From NCBI RefSeq assembly GCF_001421565.1, contig NZ_LMKQ01000001.1, positions 183,277 through 247,276 of the forward strand: 64,000 bases of DNA, in the 5' to 3' direction. Below the pieces are notes generated by a model, which did not search any database, had not been told where the DNA came from, and worked only from the letters and a program-made list of their open reading frames with translations. The position numbers and the translations under genes were made by a program. Shown piece by piece: positions 1 to 8,504 of this stretch (position 1 is its first letter; each line of letters begins with the position of its first letter). The stretch comes from Agromyces sp. Leaf222. Its GTDB lineage: Bacteria > Actinomycetota > Actinomycetes > Actinomycetales > Microbacteriaceae.

Positions 1-443
1 AACGTGCCGTTGGTGGAGTCGAGGTCTTGGAGCATCCACTTGCCGTTCCAGAGCATCATGCGCGCGTGGTGGGTGGACGTGTAGTCGTCGCGGATGATGA
101 TCGCCGAGTCGCTCGACCGGCCGATGGTGATCTCGTCGCGCCCGAGGGGGAACTCGGTGCCGGCCTTCTGGCCGCTCGTGATCACGAGCTTGAGGGCGCC
201 GTCGCCGGCTGCCGGTGCCGGCTGTCGGGAGACGGGTGAGGTCGGGGCGGCCTGAGCAGCACCGGCGGCTGCGGGGAAGGCGGCTGCGGGGGATGCCGCG
301 GCGGCTGCACCGCCCTCGGGCTGGAGCTTGCGCACCCGCTGCCCGAACAGGTCGCTGCGCAGCGCGTAGACGATCGCGAAGATGAACGCCCACAGCAGCA
401 GTAGGAACCCGAGCTGCAGAACGAGCAGGGTCAGTTCGCTCAT
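1..443 (-). CDS. fhaB: FHA-domain protein FhaB (C-terminus cut by window edge)
   Basis: A short N-terminal membrane segment (about residues 5-26, Leu/Phe-rich) is followed by an Ala/Pro-rich linker and a forkhead-associated domain. The FHA hallmarks are visible: a GRSSDS phosphopeptide-binding stretch and the STNGT motif at the window edge. FHA domains bind phosphothreonine peptides made by Ser/Thr kinases; FhaB homologues (FipA) act at the membrane in cell-wall growth and division. Its ATG overlaps the stop of the upstream fhaA by four bases (ATGA), so the two are one transcript. In actinobacteria this pair normally continues into pstP-rodA-pbpA-pknA-pknB, which would lie off the left edge. 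The gene runs out of the window before its stop. Confidence 0.9.
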   Translation of the reverse strand, partial: MSELTLLVLQLGFLLLLWAFIFAIVYALRSDLFGQRVRKLQPEGGAAAAASPAAAFPAAAGAAQAAPTSPVSRQPAPAAGDGALKLVITSGQKAGTEFPLGRDEITIGRSSDSAIIIRDDYTSTHHARMMLWNGKWMLQDLDSTNGT

Positions 444-1177
444 TCGGCCGGCCCCCAGAACCCGCCGACATCGTGACGTTCGGTCGCCGGGTCGGCGTGG
501 GGCGCGGGGGTTGCGGCTTGGGCGAGCACTCGGAACACGATACGCGAGCGGCCGATGGTGATCACGGAGTCGGGTTCGAGGATCGCCTCGGTGACACGGG
601 CGCCGTTCAGCTGGGTGCCGTTCGTCGAGCCGAGGTCGCGAACGCGGGCGCGCGAGCCGTCCCATTGCACCTCGGCATGACGCCGCGAGGCGCCCGAGTC
701 GTCGATCGTGACGTCGGCCTCGCTGCCACGGCCGATGACGGTGCGGCCCTTGATGATCGGATGCCGCGTGCCGCCGATGTCGAGCACGGGGGTCCAGGCG
801 ACCTGGCCCTTCACGTTGCGCGAGTCGACCTGCACCATGCCCTCGGCGAGGCCCTCGTCGGATCGGAGCGAGATCGTGATGGCGCCGGCGAACTGGAAGT
901 GCTGGCTCGCGGCGTGCTTCTGGACGAGGTCGACGAGCTCGTCGGTGAGGGCCGGGCCGAGCGCGGACATGCGCTCGTGATCGGCCGGCGACATGCGCAC
1001 GACGAACTGGTTCGGCACGAGCACGCGATCGCGCGAGACGACCGCCGCCTTCGTGTCGAGCTCGCGCTTCAGGGCAGCGGTGATCTCGACGGGCTGCAGC
1101 CCCGAGCGAAAGGTCTTCGCGAAGGCGCCGTTGACGGCGCGTTCGAGACCTTTCTCGAAGTTGTCCAGTAGGCCCAC
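440..1177 (-). CDS. fhaA: FhaA: DUF3662 plus FHA domain protein
   Basis: A 245-residue protein beginning MGLLDNFEKGLERAVNG. It has an N-terminal DUF3662 domain (about residues 1-115) and a C-terminal FHA domain (about 140-220) containing GRGSEADV, SRRHAEV and STNGTQLNG. FhaA is a cytoplasmic phosphothreonine-binding adaptor for the PknA/PknB kinases and, in mycobacteria, binds phosphorylated MviN to restrain peptidoglycan synthesis. It is shorter than the mycobacterial protein, which carries a long Pro/Gly-rich linker; here the linker is short. It is first in a leftward operon with fhaB. Function is assigned from domain order and synteny. Confidence 0.93.
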   Translation of the reverse strand: MGLLDNFEKGLERAVNGAFAKTFRSGLQPVEITAALKRELDTKAAVVSRDRVLVPNQFVVRMSPADHERMSALGPALTDELVDLVQKHAASQHFQFAGAITISLRSDEGLAEGMVQVDSRNVKGQVAWTPVLDIGGTRHPIIKGRTVIGRGSEADVTIDDSGASRRHAEVQWDGSRARVRDLGSTNGTQLNGARVTEAILEPDSVITIGRSRIVFRVLAQAATPAPHADPATERHDVGGFWGPAE

Positions 1178-1242
1178 AGGTCTCCCGATCCGGTTCCGTG
1201 ATTGTGTGACATGCTAGCCCGCTCCACTGGGAACGGGATTCC

Positions 1243-3759
1243 TCAATCCACCGGAATCGCCGTTTCGTCCGCGTCGAGGTCGAGCGAGAGCGTCGGGATC
1301 GATGCGGTCAGCAGCGTGCCGTCGGAGCGCCGCGAACCCGCGACGTCCTTCATGCGCGGTGCGCCCGTGAGGCGTGGGCCGTGGCCGTCGAGCGGCACCG
1401 AGACATCCGCACCGGATGTGACGAGCACCCTCTCGCCCCGCACCGACACCTCGGCGAAGTCGCCCTCCTCGACGTGGAACGAGATCGAGTCGGCTTCGAG
1501 CGCGACACGCAGTCGCGTGCCCCGCAGGGCGATGCGGAAGGTCAGCCGCTCCCACCCGTCGGGCAGGCGCGGATCGAACGTGAACCGGCCCCCGTGGTCG
1601 CGGAACCCGCCGAAGCCCATGACGAGCGCGCCCCACACGCCGCCGGTCGACGCGACGTGCACGCCGTCGGCCGCGTTGTGGTGCAGGTCGGCGAGGTCGA
1701 CGTAGAGGGCGGAGCGGAAGTAGCGCAGCGCGAGGTCGTGGTAGCCGACCTCGGCCGCGATGATCGACTGCACGACCGCCGAGAGCGTCGAGTCGCCCGT
1801 GGTCAGCGGGTCGTAGTACTCGAAGTCGGCGAGCTTCTGCTCGGCCGAGAACCGGTCGCCCTGCAGGTAGAGGGCGAGCACGACGTCGGCCTGCTTCAGC
1901 ACCTGGAAGCGGTAGATCACGAGCGGGTGGTAGTGCAGCAGGAGCGGGCGGCTGCTCTCGGGCGTGTTCTCGAGGTCCCACAGCTCCTTCTCGAGGAACG
2001 CCGAGTCCTGCGGGTGCACGCCGAGCTGCTCGTCGAACGGGATGTGCATGTGCGCGGCGGCCCGACGCCACTCGGCGACCTCGCCGGGGGTCACGCCGAG
2101 GCGGGCGACGAGCTTGGCGTACGCGACCGGGTCGCGCATCTGCAGGCTGTCGACGGCGGATGCCGCGGACGCGAGGTTCGCCCTCGCCATCACGTTCGTG
2201 TAGAGGTTGTCGTTCACGACCGTCGTGTACTCGTCGGGCCCCGTGACGCCGTGGATGTGGAAGACGTCGTCGACCGTGCCGCCGGAGCGCCAGAACCCCA
2301 GGTCCTCCCACATGCGCGCCGTCTCGACGAGCACGTCGATCGCGCCGCGCCCGAGGAAGTCCGTGTCGCCCGTGGCCGCCACGTACTGGCACAGCGCGAA
2401 GGCGATGTCGGCATCGATGTGGTATTGCGCGGTGCCGGCTGCGTAATAGGCGGAGGACTCGAGCCCATTGATCGTGCGCCACGGGAACAGGGCGCCGCGC
2501 TGGTTCAGCTCGAGGGCGCGGGCACGCGCGTTGTCGAGCATGCGCTGGCGGAACCGCAGCACGTTGCGCGCCACGATCGGGGCCGTGAAGCTGAGGAACG
2601 GCATCACGTAGATCTCGGTGTCCCAGAAGTAGTGACCGCCGTAGCCCGATCCGCTGACGCCCTTCGCGGCGACGCCGTCGCCGTCGGTGCGGGCGGTGGC
2701 CTGGGCGAGTTGGAAGAGGTTCCACCGCACGGCCTGCTGGAGTTCGGGCTCACCGTCGATCGCGACATCCGACCGCTCCCAGAAGTCGTCGAGCCACGCG
2801 CGCTGGTGCTCGAACAGCTCGGCGACGCCCTGCTCGGCGCCCCGGTCGAGCGTGCGGTCGCAGCGGTCGACGAGCTCGCGCGCCGGCACCTTGCGGGCGG
2901 TGTGATAACTGATGAACTTCGTGATGCGGATCGGCTTGCCCTGCTCGGCGCGCACCCGGTAGATGTGCTTCGCGAGGTCGTCGCCGATCGAGCCCGACTC
3001 GGTGAAGGCGTTCTCGGTGGCGATCGCGTGCTCGACGCCGACCGCGATGGTCATGCCCGAGTTCGTGCACTGGTAGCCGAGCATGTACCGGCCGCCCTCG
3101 TGACGCTGCACGCGCGGCTGCAGCACGCGGTCGGCGAACGTCTCGGCCTTGCGAGGATCGAAGGCGCTCGGCACCTCCTGCACGCCGGAGCGGTACTCGT
3201 CGCGCCCGTCCTGGCGGTTGAGGATCTGGCTCGAGATCGTGACCGCGGCGTCGGCGTCGAGCATCTCGACCTCGTAGTCGAGCACCGCGAGGTGCCGGTC
3301 GGTGAACGTGACCATGCGGCGGCTCGTGATGCGCACGTGCTTGCCGGACGGGGTGCGCCACACGATGGCGCGCGACAGGGCGCCCTGCCGGAAGTCGAGC
3401 CGACGCTCGTAGTCGATCAGCTCGGCGATCGTGATCACCAGCGGCTCGTCGTCGACGTACAGGCGGATCACCTTCGCGTCGGGCGCGTTCACGATCGTCT
3501 GCCCGACGCGGGCGAACCCGAACGCCTCCTCGGCGTGGCGGATCGGCCAGGTCTCGTGGAACCCGTTCACGAACGTGCCGTGCAGGTGCCCGTCGCGCCC
3601 CTCCTCGATGTTGCCGCGCAAGCCGAGGTAGCCGTTTCCGACGGCGAACAGGGTCTCGGTGCGACCCATGTCGTCGAGGCCGAACTCGTTCTCGACGAGG
3701 GCCCACTCGTCGATCGAGAACCGGTTGCGGTCGAGGGGATCGGTGTCGGCGAACCTCAT
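1243..3759 (-). CDS. Glycoside hydrolase family 65 disaccharide phosphorylase
   Basis: 838 residues, the normal length for GH65 kojibiose, maltose, nigerose or trehalose phosphorylases. There is an N-terminal beta-sandwich, an (alpha/alpha)6 barrel (about residues 300-680) and a small C-terminal beta domain. Barrel signatures include FWDTEIYVMPF and GVTGPDEYT, the latter carrying the predicted general-acid Glu. The enzyme would split an alpha-linked glucose disaccharide with phosphate to beta-glucose-1-phosphate and glucose. It overlaps the upstream HAD phosphatase/mutase gene by ATGA, the classic arrangement for feeding beta-glucose-1-phosphate to glucose-6-phosphate. The exact disaccharide cannot be decided by eye. 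Confidence 0.9.
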   Translation of the reverse strand: MRFADTDPLDRNRFSIDEWALVENEFGLDDMGRTETLFAVGNGYLGLRGNIEEGRDGHLHGTFVNGFHETWPIRHAEEAFGFARVGQTIVNAPDAKVIRLYVDDEPLVITIAELIDYERRLDFRQGALSRAIVWRTPSGKHVRITSRRMVTFTDRHLAVLDYEVEMLDADAAVTISSQILNRQDGRDEYRSGVQEVPSAFDPRKAETFADRVLQPRVQRHEGGRYMLGYQCTNSGMTIAVGVEHAIATENAFTESGSIGDDLAKHIYRVRAEQGKPIRITKFISYHTARKVPARELVDRCDRTLDRGAEQGVAELFEHQRAWLDDFWERSDVAIDGEPELQQAVRWNLFQLAQATARTDGDGVAAKGVSGSGYGGHYFWDTEIYVMPFLSFTAPIVARNVLRFRQRMLDNARARALELNQRGALFPWRTINGLESSAYYAAGTAQYHIDADIAFALCQYVAATGDTDFLGRGAIDVLVETARMWEDLGFWRSGGTVDDVFHIHGVTGPDEYTTVVNDNLYTNVMARANLASAASAVDSLQMRDPVAYAKLVARLGVTPGEVAEWRRAAAHMHIPFDEQLGVHPQDSAFLEKELWDLENTPESSRPLLLHYHPLVIYRFQVLKQADVVLALYLQGDRFSAEQKLADFEYYDPLTTGDSTLSAVVQSIIAAEVGYHDLALRYFRSALYVDLADLHHNAADGVHVASTGGVWGALVMGFGGFRDHGGRFTFDPRLPDGWERLTFRIALRGTRLRVALEADSISFHVEEGDFAEVSVRGERVLVTSGADVSVPLDGHGPRLTGAPRMKDVAGSRRSDGTLLTASIPTLSLDLDADETAIPVD

Positions 3760-4673
3760 TCGGCGTCCCTTTCATCTGGGTTCTCGGGATTCGTGCGCGC
3801 GGCGGGTTCGGCAGTGCGTTTCTGCGTGGCATCGACGGCGGTCGCTGCCGCTCGCTCGACGGCGGGCAGGAGCTCGTCGAGCTCGTCGACGATGACGTCG
3901 GCGCCGAGCTCGCGAAGGGTGTCGCGCCCGACGCCCCGGTCGACTCCGACCACGAGCGCGAAGTCGCCGTCGGCGCCGGCCTTGACGCCGGACTCGGCGT
4001 CTTCGACGACCGCGCACGCCGTCGTCGGCAGGCCGAGCAGCTCGGCCGCCCGGTCGAACATGTCGGGCGCCGGCTTTCCGCGGATTCCCTCGCGGGCCGC
4101 CACGAGACCGTCGACCACGACGGTGAACCGGTCGTCGATGCCAGCGGCGGCCAGCACCGACGGGGCGTTCTTCGAGCTCGAGACGACGGCCACGCGGCAT
4201 CCGGCATCGATGACCGCGTCGAGGAACGCGACGCTCGCAGGGTAGGGCGCGACGCCCTCGTCGGCGAGCGTGGCGTTGAAGGCGTCGTTCTTGCGGTTGC
4301 CGAGTCCGTGCACGGTGTCGACGTCGGGCCCGTCGCTCACCTCGCCCTCGGGAATGCGGATGCCGCGGCTCTCGAGCAGGCTGCGCACGCCGTCGTAGCG
4401 GGGCTTGCCGTCGATGTACGCGAAGTAGTCGCCCTCGACGTAGGGCGCCGCGCCGTGCGACTCGAGGTACGGGGTGAACAGGCGGGACCAGGCGTGCATG
4501 TGCACGACCGCCGTGGGCGTGAGCACCCCGTCGAGGTCGAAGAGCCAGCCGCGGACGCCCGTGAGGTCGAGGTCGGCGGGGGAGAGGTCTCGGGGGGATG
4601 CGTCTCGGGGGGATGCCGGAGCGGTGGCGCCCGGTGCGTTCGGTCGGGTTTCGGGGGTGTCTGGCGAGGTCAC
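3756..4673 (-). CDS. HAD-superfamily beta-phosphoglucomutase-like protein
   Basis: 305 residues from a GTG start at 4673, chosen because AAAGGA lies 6-7 bases upstream; a 34-residue low-complexity extension to 4775 is in frame but lacks a good ribosome site. HAD motif I is FDLDGVLTPT. Motif II is seen as VVSSSKN and the acidic motif III as VVEDAESGV. An N-terminal Pro/Asp-rich tail of about 30 residues precedes the domain. Beta-phosphoglucomutases convert beta-glucose-1-phosphate to glucose-6-phosphate in the cytoplasm. Being co-transcribed and overlapping with the GH65 phosphorylase gene makes this role likely; a plain sugar phosphatase is the alternative. Confidence 0.88.
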   Translation of the reverse strand: MTSPDTPETRPNAPGATAPASPRDASPRDLSPADLDLTGVRGWLFDLDGVLTPTAVVHMHAWSRLFTPYLESHGAAPYVEGDYFAYIDGKPRYDGVRSLLESRGIRIPEGEVSDGPDVDTVHGLGNRKNDAFNATLADEGVAPYPASVAFLDAVIDAGCRVAVVSSSKNAPSVLAAAGIDDRFTVVVDGLVAAREGIRGKPAPDMFDRAAELLGLPTTACAVVEDAESGVKAGADGDFALVVGVDRGVGRDTLRELGADVIVDELDELLPAVERAAATAVDATQKRTAEPAARTNPENPDERDAE

Positions 4674-4884
4674 GGCCGTCCTTTCGTCGTGCCGGTCGCG
4701 GCTCTGGGGCCAGCCGTTCGATGCTATTGCGCCGGGGTGCGCCAGCGCGAGGGCGGATGCCGGGGTTCGGAGCATTCACGGAGGGTGTTCCCGCCCCTCT
4801 CAGGGCACTCCCGGCTCGAATGGCCTTTGGCCACGCAAGATGTTAGGCTCTCGTGGCTGGACGCATTACGGTGCGACCACATTT

Positions 4885-4968
4885 GCGCGAGTGGCGGAAT
4901 TGGCAGACGCGCTGGCTTCAGGTGCCAGTACTCGCAAGGGTGTGGGGGTTCAAGTCCCCCCTCGCGCA
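4885..4968 (+). tRNA. tRNA-Leu (anticodon CAG)
   Basis: An 84-nt class II tRNA. The acceptor stem is GCGCGAG (4885-4891) paired with CTCGCGC (4961-4967), with discriminator A at 4968. The anticodon stem CTGGC/GCCAG encloses the loop TTCAGGT, giving anticodon CAG for CUG codons. A long variable arm precedes the T-arm, which has GTTCAAG in its loop. CCA is not encoded. A terminator-like hairpin lies about 45 nt downstream. tRNA-Leu genes are common island insertion sites, and the atypical island starts just after this one. Confidence 0.95.
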
Positions 4969-5013
4969 CAAGGGGGTCTTAGCGAAATAGCTGAGACCTG
5001 TTAGCGATATAGA

Positions 5014-5051
5014 AACGGTCCGGACCTCGATGAGGTTCCGGGCCGTTTTTT
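5014..5051 (+). terminator. Intrinsic terminator after tRNA-Leu
   Basis: Arm AAACGGTCCGGACCTC pairs with GAGGTTCCGGGCCGTTT with one wobble and one bulge, followed by a run of six T. It closely resembles the hairpin at 14441-14475 on the other side of the island. Confidence 0.8.
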
Positions 5052-5213
5052 GTGCCTGGAACGGGGTCGCAAAGCCGGTTTGTGACGTTCGATGCGGTCA
5101 GGTGGGCTCGGTGGCGCTGCGTGAAGTGCTTAAACGACGAATTGCCCTGCTTTCGGGCAGGGCGAAGCTGTCGGTACGCGTGGTGGTGCAGGAGTCAGAT
5201 GGCGGGCGCGCCG

Positions 5214-5735
5214 TTACAGACGTTGTGGCGGTGAATCGTCCTCGTCAACTGGTCGCCGGTTCGGGACTCGCGCGCGCATGTCTCGGAGTTCCTGTTCTGA
5301 GTAGTACGTGTCCATGACCATGGCGTTCGCCGTGCCGAGCGGCTTCTTCGCCAGGCGCTCCCGGTAGAACGCGAGGAGCTTTCGAAGGTTGAGGGACACG
5401 ATCGCCATCCCGACCGCCAACGCGGAGAACGTGTTTCCTCGTGGCGCACGCTTGCGTGCGTTGCCGATGTCTTCGGACTTCTCGCCCTTGAGCATGTTGT
5501 TCACGCCCTCGACGGTGTTCCTCAGGCCGTACTGGGCTTTCCACTCGGGCGAGTCGTACGGGTGAAGCTGTAGCCGGCACTCGATCTCGCGGGGGATCAC
5601 AATCGTCTTCTGCTGTGGGAGGTCGAGGACCTCGCCGGTCTTCGGGTCGTATGCGATTCCGTAGGCGTCAGGGTCGGGGTAGGAGTACTGCTGGCTGCCG
5701 TTCGGGCGGCGACGAAGAACGTCGGCGAGCACCAT
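5214..5735 (-). pseudogene. Truncated transposase-like gene (C-terminal part)
   Basis: 173 codons. The C-terminal half has the pattern YGLRNTVEGVNNMLK, then RKRAPRG, then LNLRKLLAFY, which resembles the end of DDE-type transposase-like proteins in which the catalytic Glu follows an RN.VEG-type motif. No upstream DDE portion is present: an in-frame TGA lies just before the ATG at 5735, and the preceding sequence does not read as transposase in any frame I could follow. I therefore treat it as a remnant. No terminal inverted repeats are recognised. It could instead be a small intact unknown protein. Confidence 0.45.
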
Positions 5736-6027
5736 ATCGGTTCAGAGCAGGCCCGGCGTGATTGGGCGCCGGCTCTGACTCGCGACAGGCGTGGTATGAG
5801 TCGGTCTCGGCTCTCCTTCTTTGATGGAATGTGTGATTCACCAATCCACCACCTGGGACCAAAGCACCAAGCCTTGGATCCGCGCGCGAATCACAATCCC
5901 GTTCGCGCGGATGACGGCGAGATAGAAGGTCCGCCGTATGTGTGTCGGCAACTCCGCACCACGGACAACAATTCTCGTCACGAGGCGTGTCTCCGCACCG
6001 TTCTGCTCCAAGACACGCAACTGGACA
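5736..6027. other. Gene-poor stretch beside the transposase remnant
   Basis: No convincing coding sequence. Short ORFs on both strands have no coherent composition. Probably decayed mobile-element or intergenic sequence. Confidence 0.4.
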
Positions 6028-6468
6028 CTAGTCACGCGCTCGGCCAGTCTGCGCGCGTAGAAACGGGAGCATCTGAGTCATCACTGGCATTGCCTGTTCC
6101 ATAACGATGTCGCGGGGGAGGTTTTCCATCCCGTGCCTGAGTGCCCAGGTGTCCAGTGCCTGGCCGATCAACGTCATCAAATCCTGTGTCGGATCGATGC
6201 AGTCAACAGGGCTGATCGGCTCGCCGCCTAGAGCCTGCGTTGAGCTGGTGGATGAAGCATCCGGGTTTTGCGTCGAAACCTCGTCGGCTTGCTTCTTGTC
6301 CCACTCGGAAGCTCCGTCGACGACATGGACTTGTGGAGGCCGCGTCGTAATCTCTGGATCCGGTACGTCACGGTGATATCCAGCCGGCACTGGCGGTGCG
6401 TCCGCCCGCTCCGACGCGGTGACCGGCGGCTGGCTACGCACGCGCACCACCCTCGGCCACCTAGCCAC
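6028..6468 (-). CDS. Hypothetical protein, second gene of a small overlapping pair
   Basis: 146 residues from a GTG at 6468, preceded by GAGGGG at suitable spacing; a TTG at 6483 is an alternative. The N-terminal half is Pro/Arg/Ser-rich and probably disordered. The C-terminal third (about residues 95-146) looks folded and helical, with ALDTWALRHGMENLPRDI and a Met-rich helix. I do not recognise the family. It overlaps the preceding gene (6461-6784) by eight bases, so the two are probably translationally coupled and work together. Function unknown. Confidence 0.55.
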   Translation of the reverse strand: MARWPRVVRVRSQPPVTASERADAPPVPAGYHRDVPDPEITTRPPQVHVVDGASEWDKKQADEVSTQNPDASSTSSTQALGGEPISPVDCIDPTQDLMTLIGQALDTWALRHGMENLPRDIVMEQAMPVMTQMLPFLRAQTGRARD

Positions 6469-6784
6469 GTCCGAACCCCTCAATCGCTCGCGTATTCAGT
6501 TGAGCCAGCAGATACATCTGCTCCAGCGCCAACTCGAGCGCCTTGCCATGCAGCCCGCCGTTGTCGATCTTGCGCTGGGTGTTGATGAGTTCATCGACAT
6601 TGGCTCGGATCAAAGAGCCATTGGCCTGGAGTCTGGCGAGCGCCTTGGCTTCAGCGAGTCGTTCACGCAGGGTCTCGAGGTCGGATTTCTGAACGAGGTT
6701 TGACGCACGGAAACTCTTGATCAGCGCCGCGATCGTCAAACCGACTGCATTGATGGTGCTTGAGAGAACTACTTCGTTGCTCAT
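6461..6784 (-). CDS. Hypothetical small protein with hydrophobic N-terminus and coiled coil
   Basis: 107 residues. The first about 25 residues are mildly hydrophobic (INAVGLTIAALIKSF) and could be a membrane anchor or amphipathic helix. Residues 30-100 form a long charged helix with a repeated Leu/Ala pattern, suggesting a coiled coil. AAGGG lies upstream of the ATG. It is the first gene of a leftward pair and is transcribed away from the NrdR-like gene. No family recognised. Confidence 0.6.
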   Translation of the reverse strand: MSNEVVLSSTINAVGLTIAALIKSFRASNLVQKSDLETLRERLAEAKALARLQANGSLIRANVDELINTQRKIDNGGLHGKALELALEQMYLLAQLNTRAIEGFGRG

Positions 6785-6911
6785 TTGCGGGCCACCCTTC
6801 AGACGACTGGGAGTGTCTATACAGAATGTATACGGCTATTTTCGCTTTGGTTCAATCGCAAATAACCGCACTTCGTTGGATATCTATTCTCCTCCCGATC
6901 ATTAGTTCTCA

Positions 6912-6955
6912 TTGACGGAGGTCAATTGACACATTCATGACCGCGGCGGTACTAG
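6912..6955 (+). promoter_or_regulatory. Possible promoter/operator of the NrdR-like gene
   Basis: In an AT-rich divergent region, TTGAC-GGAG-GTCAA (6912-6925) and the overlapping palindrome GTCAATTGAC (6921-6930) surround a TTGACA (6926-6931), with TACTAG 18 bases downstream. The -35 is good and the -10 weak. The dyads could be an autoregulatory site; they do not resemble a canonical NrdR box. Confidence 0.4.
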
Positions 6956-6996
6956 AGTTCTTCGGAGACGACAAACACGATGTGCAGGGAGGCCCA

Positions 6997-8022
6997 ATGA
7001 AGTGCTATTACTGCGATGCTGATACCCGAGTGGTCCGAACGCGAGAAATCCTGAACGGATACGGCATTACAAGGACTCGCGTGTGCGAGGGATCGAAACC
7101 GCATCGTTTCAACACTCGCGAGAGCGCACCCCCCAGTCACGACATGCGTCAGATCGTTGTCCGAAGATCGGGCAGTGGCGACCTTGGCGCCGCACTCTTC
7201 GACCCTGCGCGCCTGTATCGCGACATAGCGAATGGGGTTCTGTCGCGACTCTCTGCAGCGGGCGTAAACGACGTTGTTGAAGACACTGTGGCAGCGCTTG
7301 AGCGGGAAGGTGACTTTTCCGAGCTGAGCGAGAGCGAGCGCGCCTCCATCCCGATGGCCTCAGGTTGGATGTGGGACCACCGGATTGCGGACGAGGTAGA
7401 GCGCCAGCTTCAGCGTCGAGACCGGATGGCCGTGGTTCTGTACGCGCTGTCAACGAGGGGAAGGCGCGATCGGACAGGTCGTGAAGGCTGGGCCGACGCG
7501 CGGCAGGTGTTGGTGTGGTTGGCGGACCGCTACCCGACACTTCCCGAGGTTGTGCTTCCTGAGGCTCCGGAACAGGCGTCTCAAACCTGGGTTCATCCCG
7601 GTGCCCCCGCGCCGCTCCCGTCGAAGATCGTCAAGCGGAGCCGCGGCGAGCACGCACGCGACAGGCAACGTTCGTTTGACTATCAACAGTTCAAACGCAG
7701 CATTCGCCTCGCGGTCGTCGGTCGCTTCGACGAGAAAACACGCGACGGCCAAGTGGATCTAATCGCCGAGTGGGTTATGTGGGGGTTGGCGGGTCAGGAA
7801 GTTGTGTTGAGCAGTCAACTCGCTGCGGGCGTTCTCGATTGCCTGCGACGAATTGACGACATCGCGTACCTGCGGTGGACAGCGCTCGTCAAGGAATTCG
7901 ATTCAGTAACTGAGTTCGCTCAAGAGGCCACTGGCTTGCTTCGCTATCCAAGTCCGCCGCTTGCGCTGAGTGGTTCGATTCGCAGGGGCCGGGAAGCACC
8001 CACACCGCCGATTCCTCACTGA
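6997..8022 (+). CDS. NrdR-like protein with zinc ribbon and two ATP-cone-like modules
   Basis: 341 residues from ATG 6997, which has GGGAGG just upstream; an in-frame ATG at 6937 would add 20 residues. Residues 1-40 are an NrdR-type zinc ribbon, MKCYYCDADTRVVRTRE then TRVCEGSKPHRFNT; the fourth ligand position appears to be His36 rather than Cys (ligands C3, C6, C30, H36). Residues 52-180 form a divergent ATP-cone-like unit (IVVRRSG, FDPARLYRDI). Residues 209-330 form a second unit (KIVKRS, FDYQQFKRSI) ending in IAYLRWTALVKEF, which matches the diagnostic NrdR end (AYVRFASVYRxF). True NrdR is about 150 residues with one cone and represses ribonucleotide reductase genes in response to ATP/dATP. 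This double-length version in an island, with no nrd gene nearby, is probably a nucleotide-sensing regulator or sensor with a different job. Confidence 0.7.
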   Translation: MKCYYCDADTRVVRTREILNGYGITRTRVCEGSKPHRFNTRESAPPSHDMRQIVVRRSGSGDLGAALFDPARLYRDIANGVLSRLSAAGVNDVVEDTVAALEREGDFSELSESERASIPMASGWMWDHRIADEVERQLQRRDRMAVVLYALSTRGRRDRTGREGWADARQVLVWLADRYPTLPEVVLPEAPEQASQTWVHPGAPAPLPSKIVKRSRGEHARDRQRSFDYQQFKRSIRLAVVGRFDEKTRDGQVDLIAEWVMWGLAGQEVVLSSQLAAGVLDCLRRIDDIAYLRWTALVKEFDSVTEFAQEATGLLRYPSPPLALSGSIRRGREAPTPPIPH

Positions 8023-8504
8023 GGAGCGCCATCTATTCGACGTGCGATCCGTCGACCAACTATCTTGATGCGCCGTACACCCGATTGGTGACCGTCGATT
8101 GCGCTGGAAAGTCCGGGCATCGTCCTGCCTCCCACCGGGTCCGTGCGAACGGACGAAATCTCCGTGGACGCGCTCAAACGAGCTCCGCAGCGTGGCGCCG
8201 TCGCCGAGGAGAACGCTGACCAGCTCGGCGGCGTCGCGGATCGCCAACGCGCCCGAGGTTCAGACGACCCGTCGGAGCGGCGAGATGGGCGACATGAGCA
8301 CCTGTTTTCGGCCGGCTGGCGCGACTCGCCGAGCCAGGTCCGTCGGAAGGCCCAGCTTCAGCTCATGGAGCACAGTACATTCGGGGGCTTCGGCCCGTGA
8401 GCCGATGGCGTCGGGTGAGGACCTTCTCGACATCCTGATCGCGACCCTGTTCTTGATACAGGCCGGCTGAACTCGAGTCCGGTCGTCGCTGGCTCCCGGA
8501 TTAC
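8023..8504. other. Region without a convincing gene between convergent genes
   Basis: About 480 bases between the NrdR-like gene and the UDG-like gene. On the minus strand two adjacent out-of-frame stretches have protein-like composition (one ending near 8260, one beginning at 8247), which may be a decayed gene, but I recognise no family. No clear hairpin or RNA gene. Confidence 0.35.

Noticed and set aside
1381..4245. 954-codon open frame on the plus strand opposite the GH65 and HAD genes
   Set aside because: Composition is Arg/Val/Glu/Gly-rich without domain patterns, and the opposite strand carries two recognisable enzymes; a shadow of high-GC codon use.
8143..8400. 85-codon plus-strand frame between the NrdR-like and UDG-like genes
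   Set aside because: Charged, repeat-free sequence with no ribosome site or family similarity; likely a shadow of decayed minus-strand sequence.
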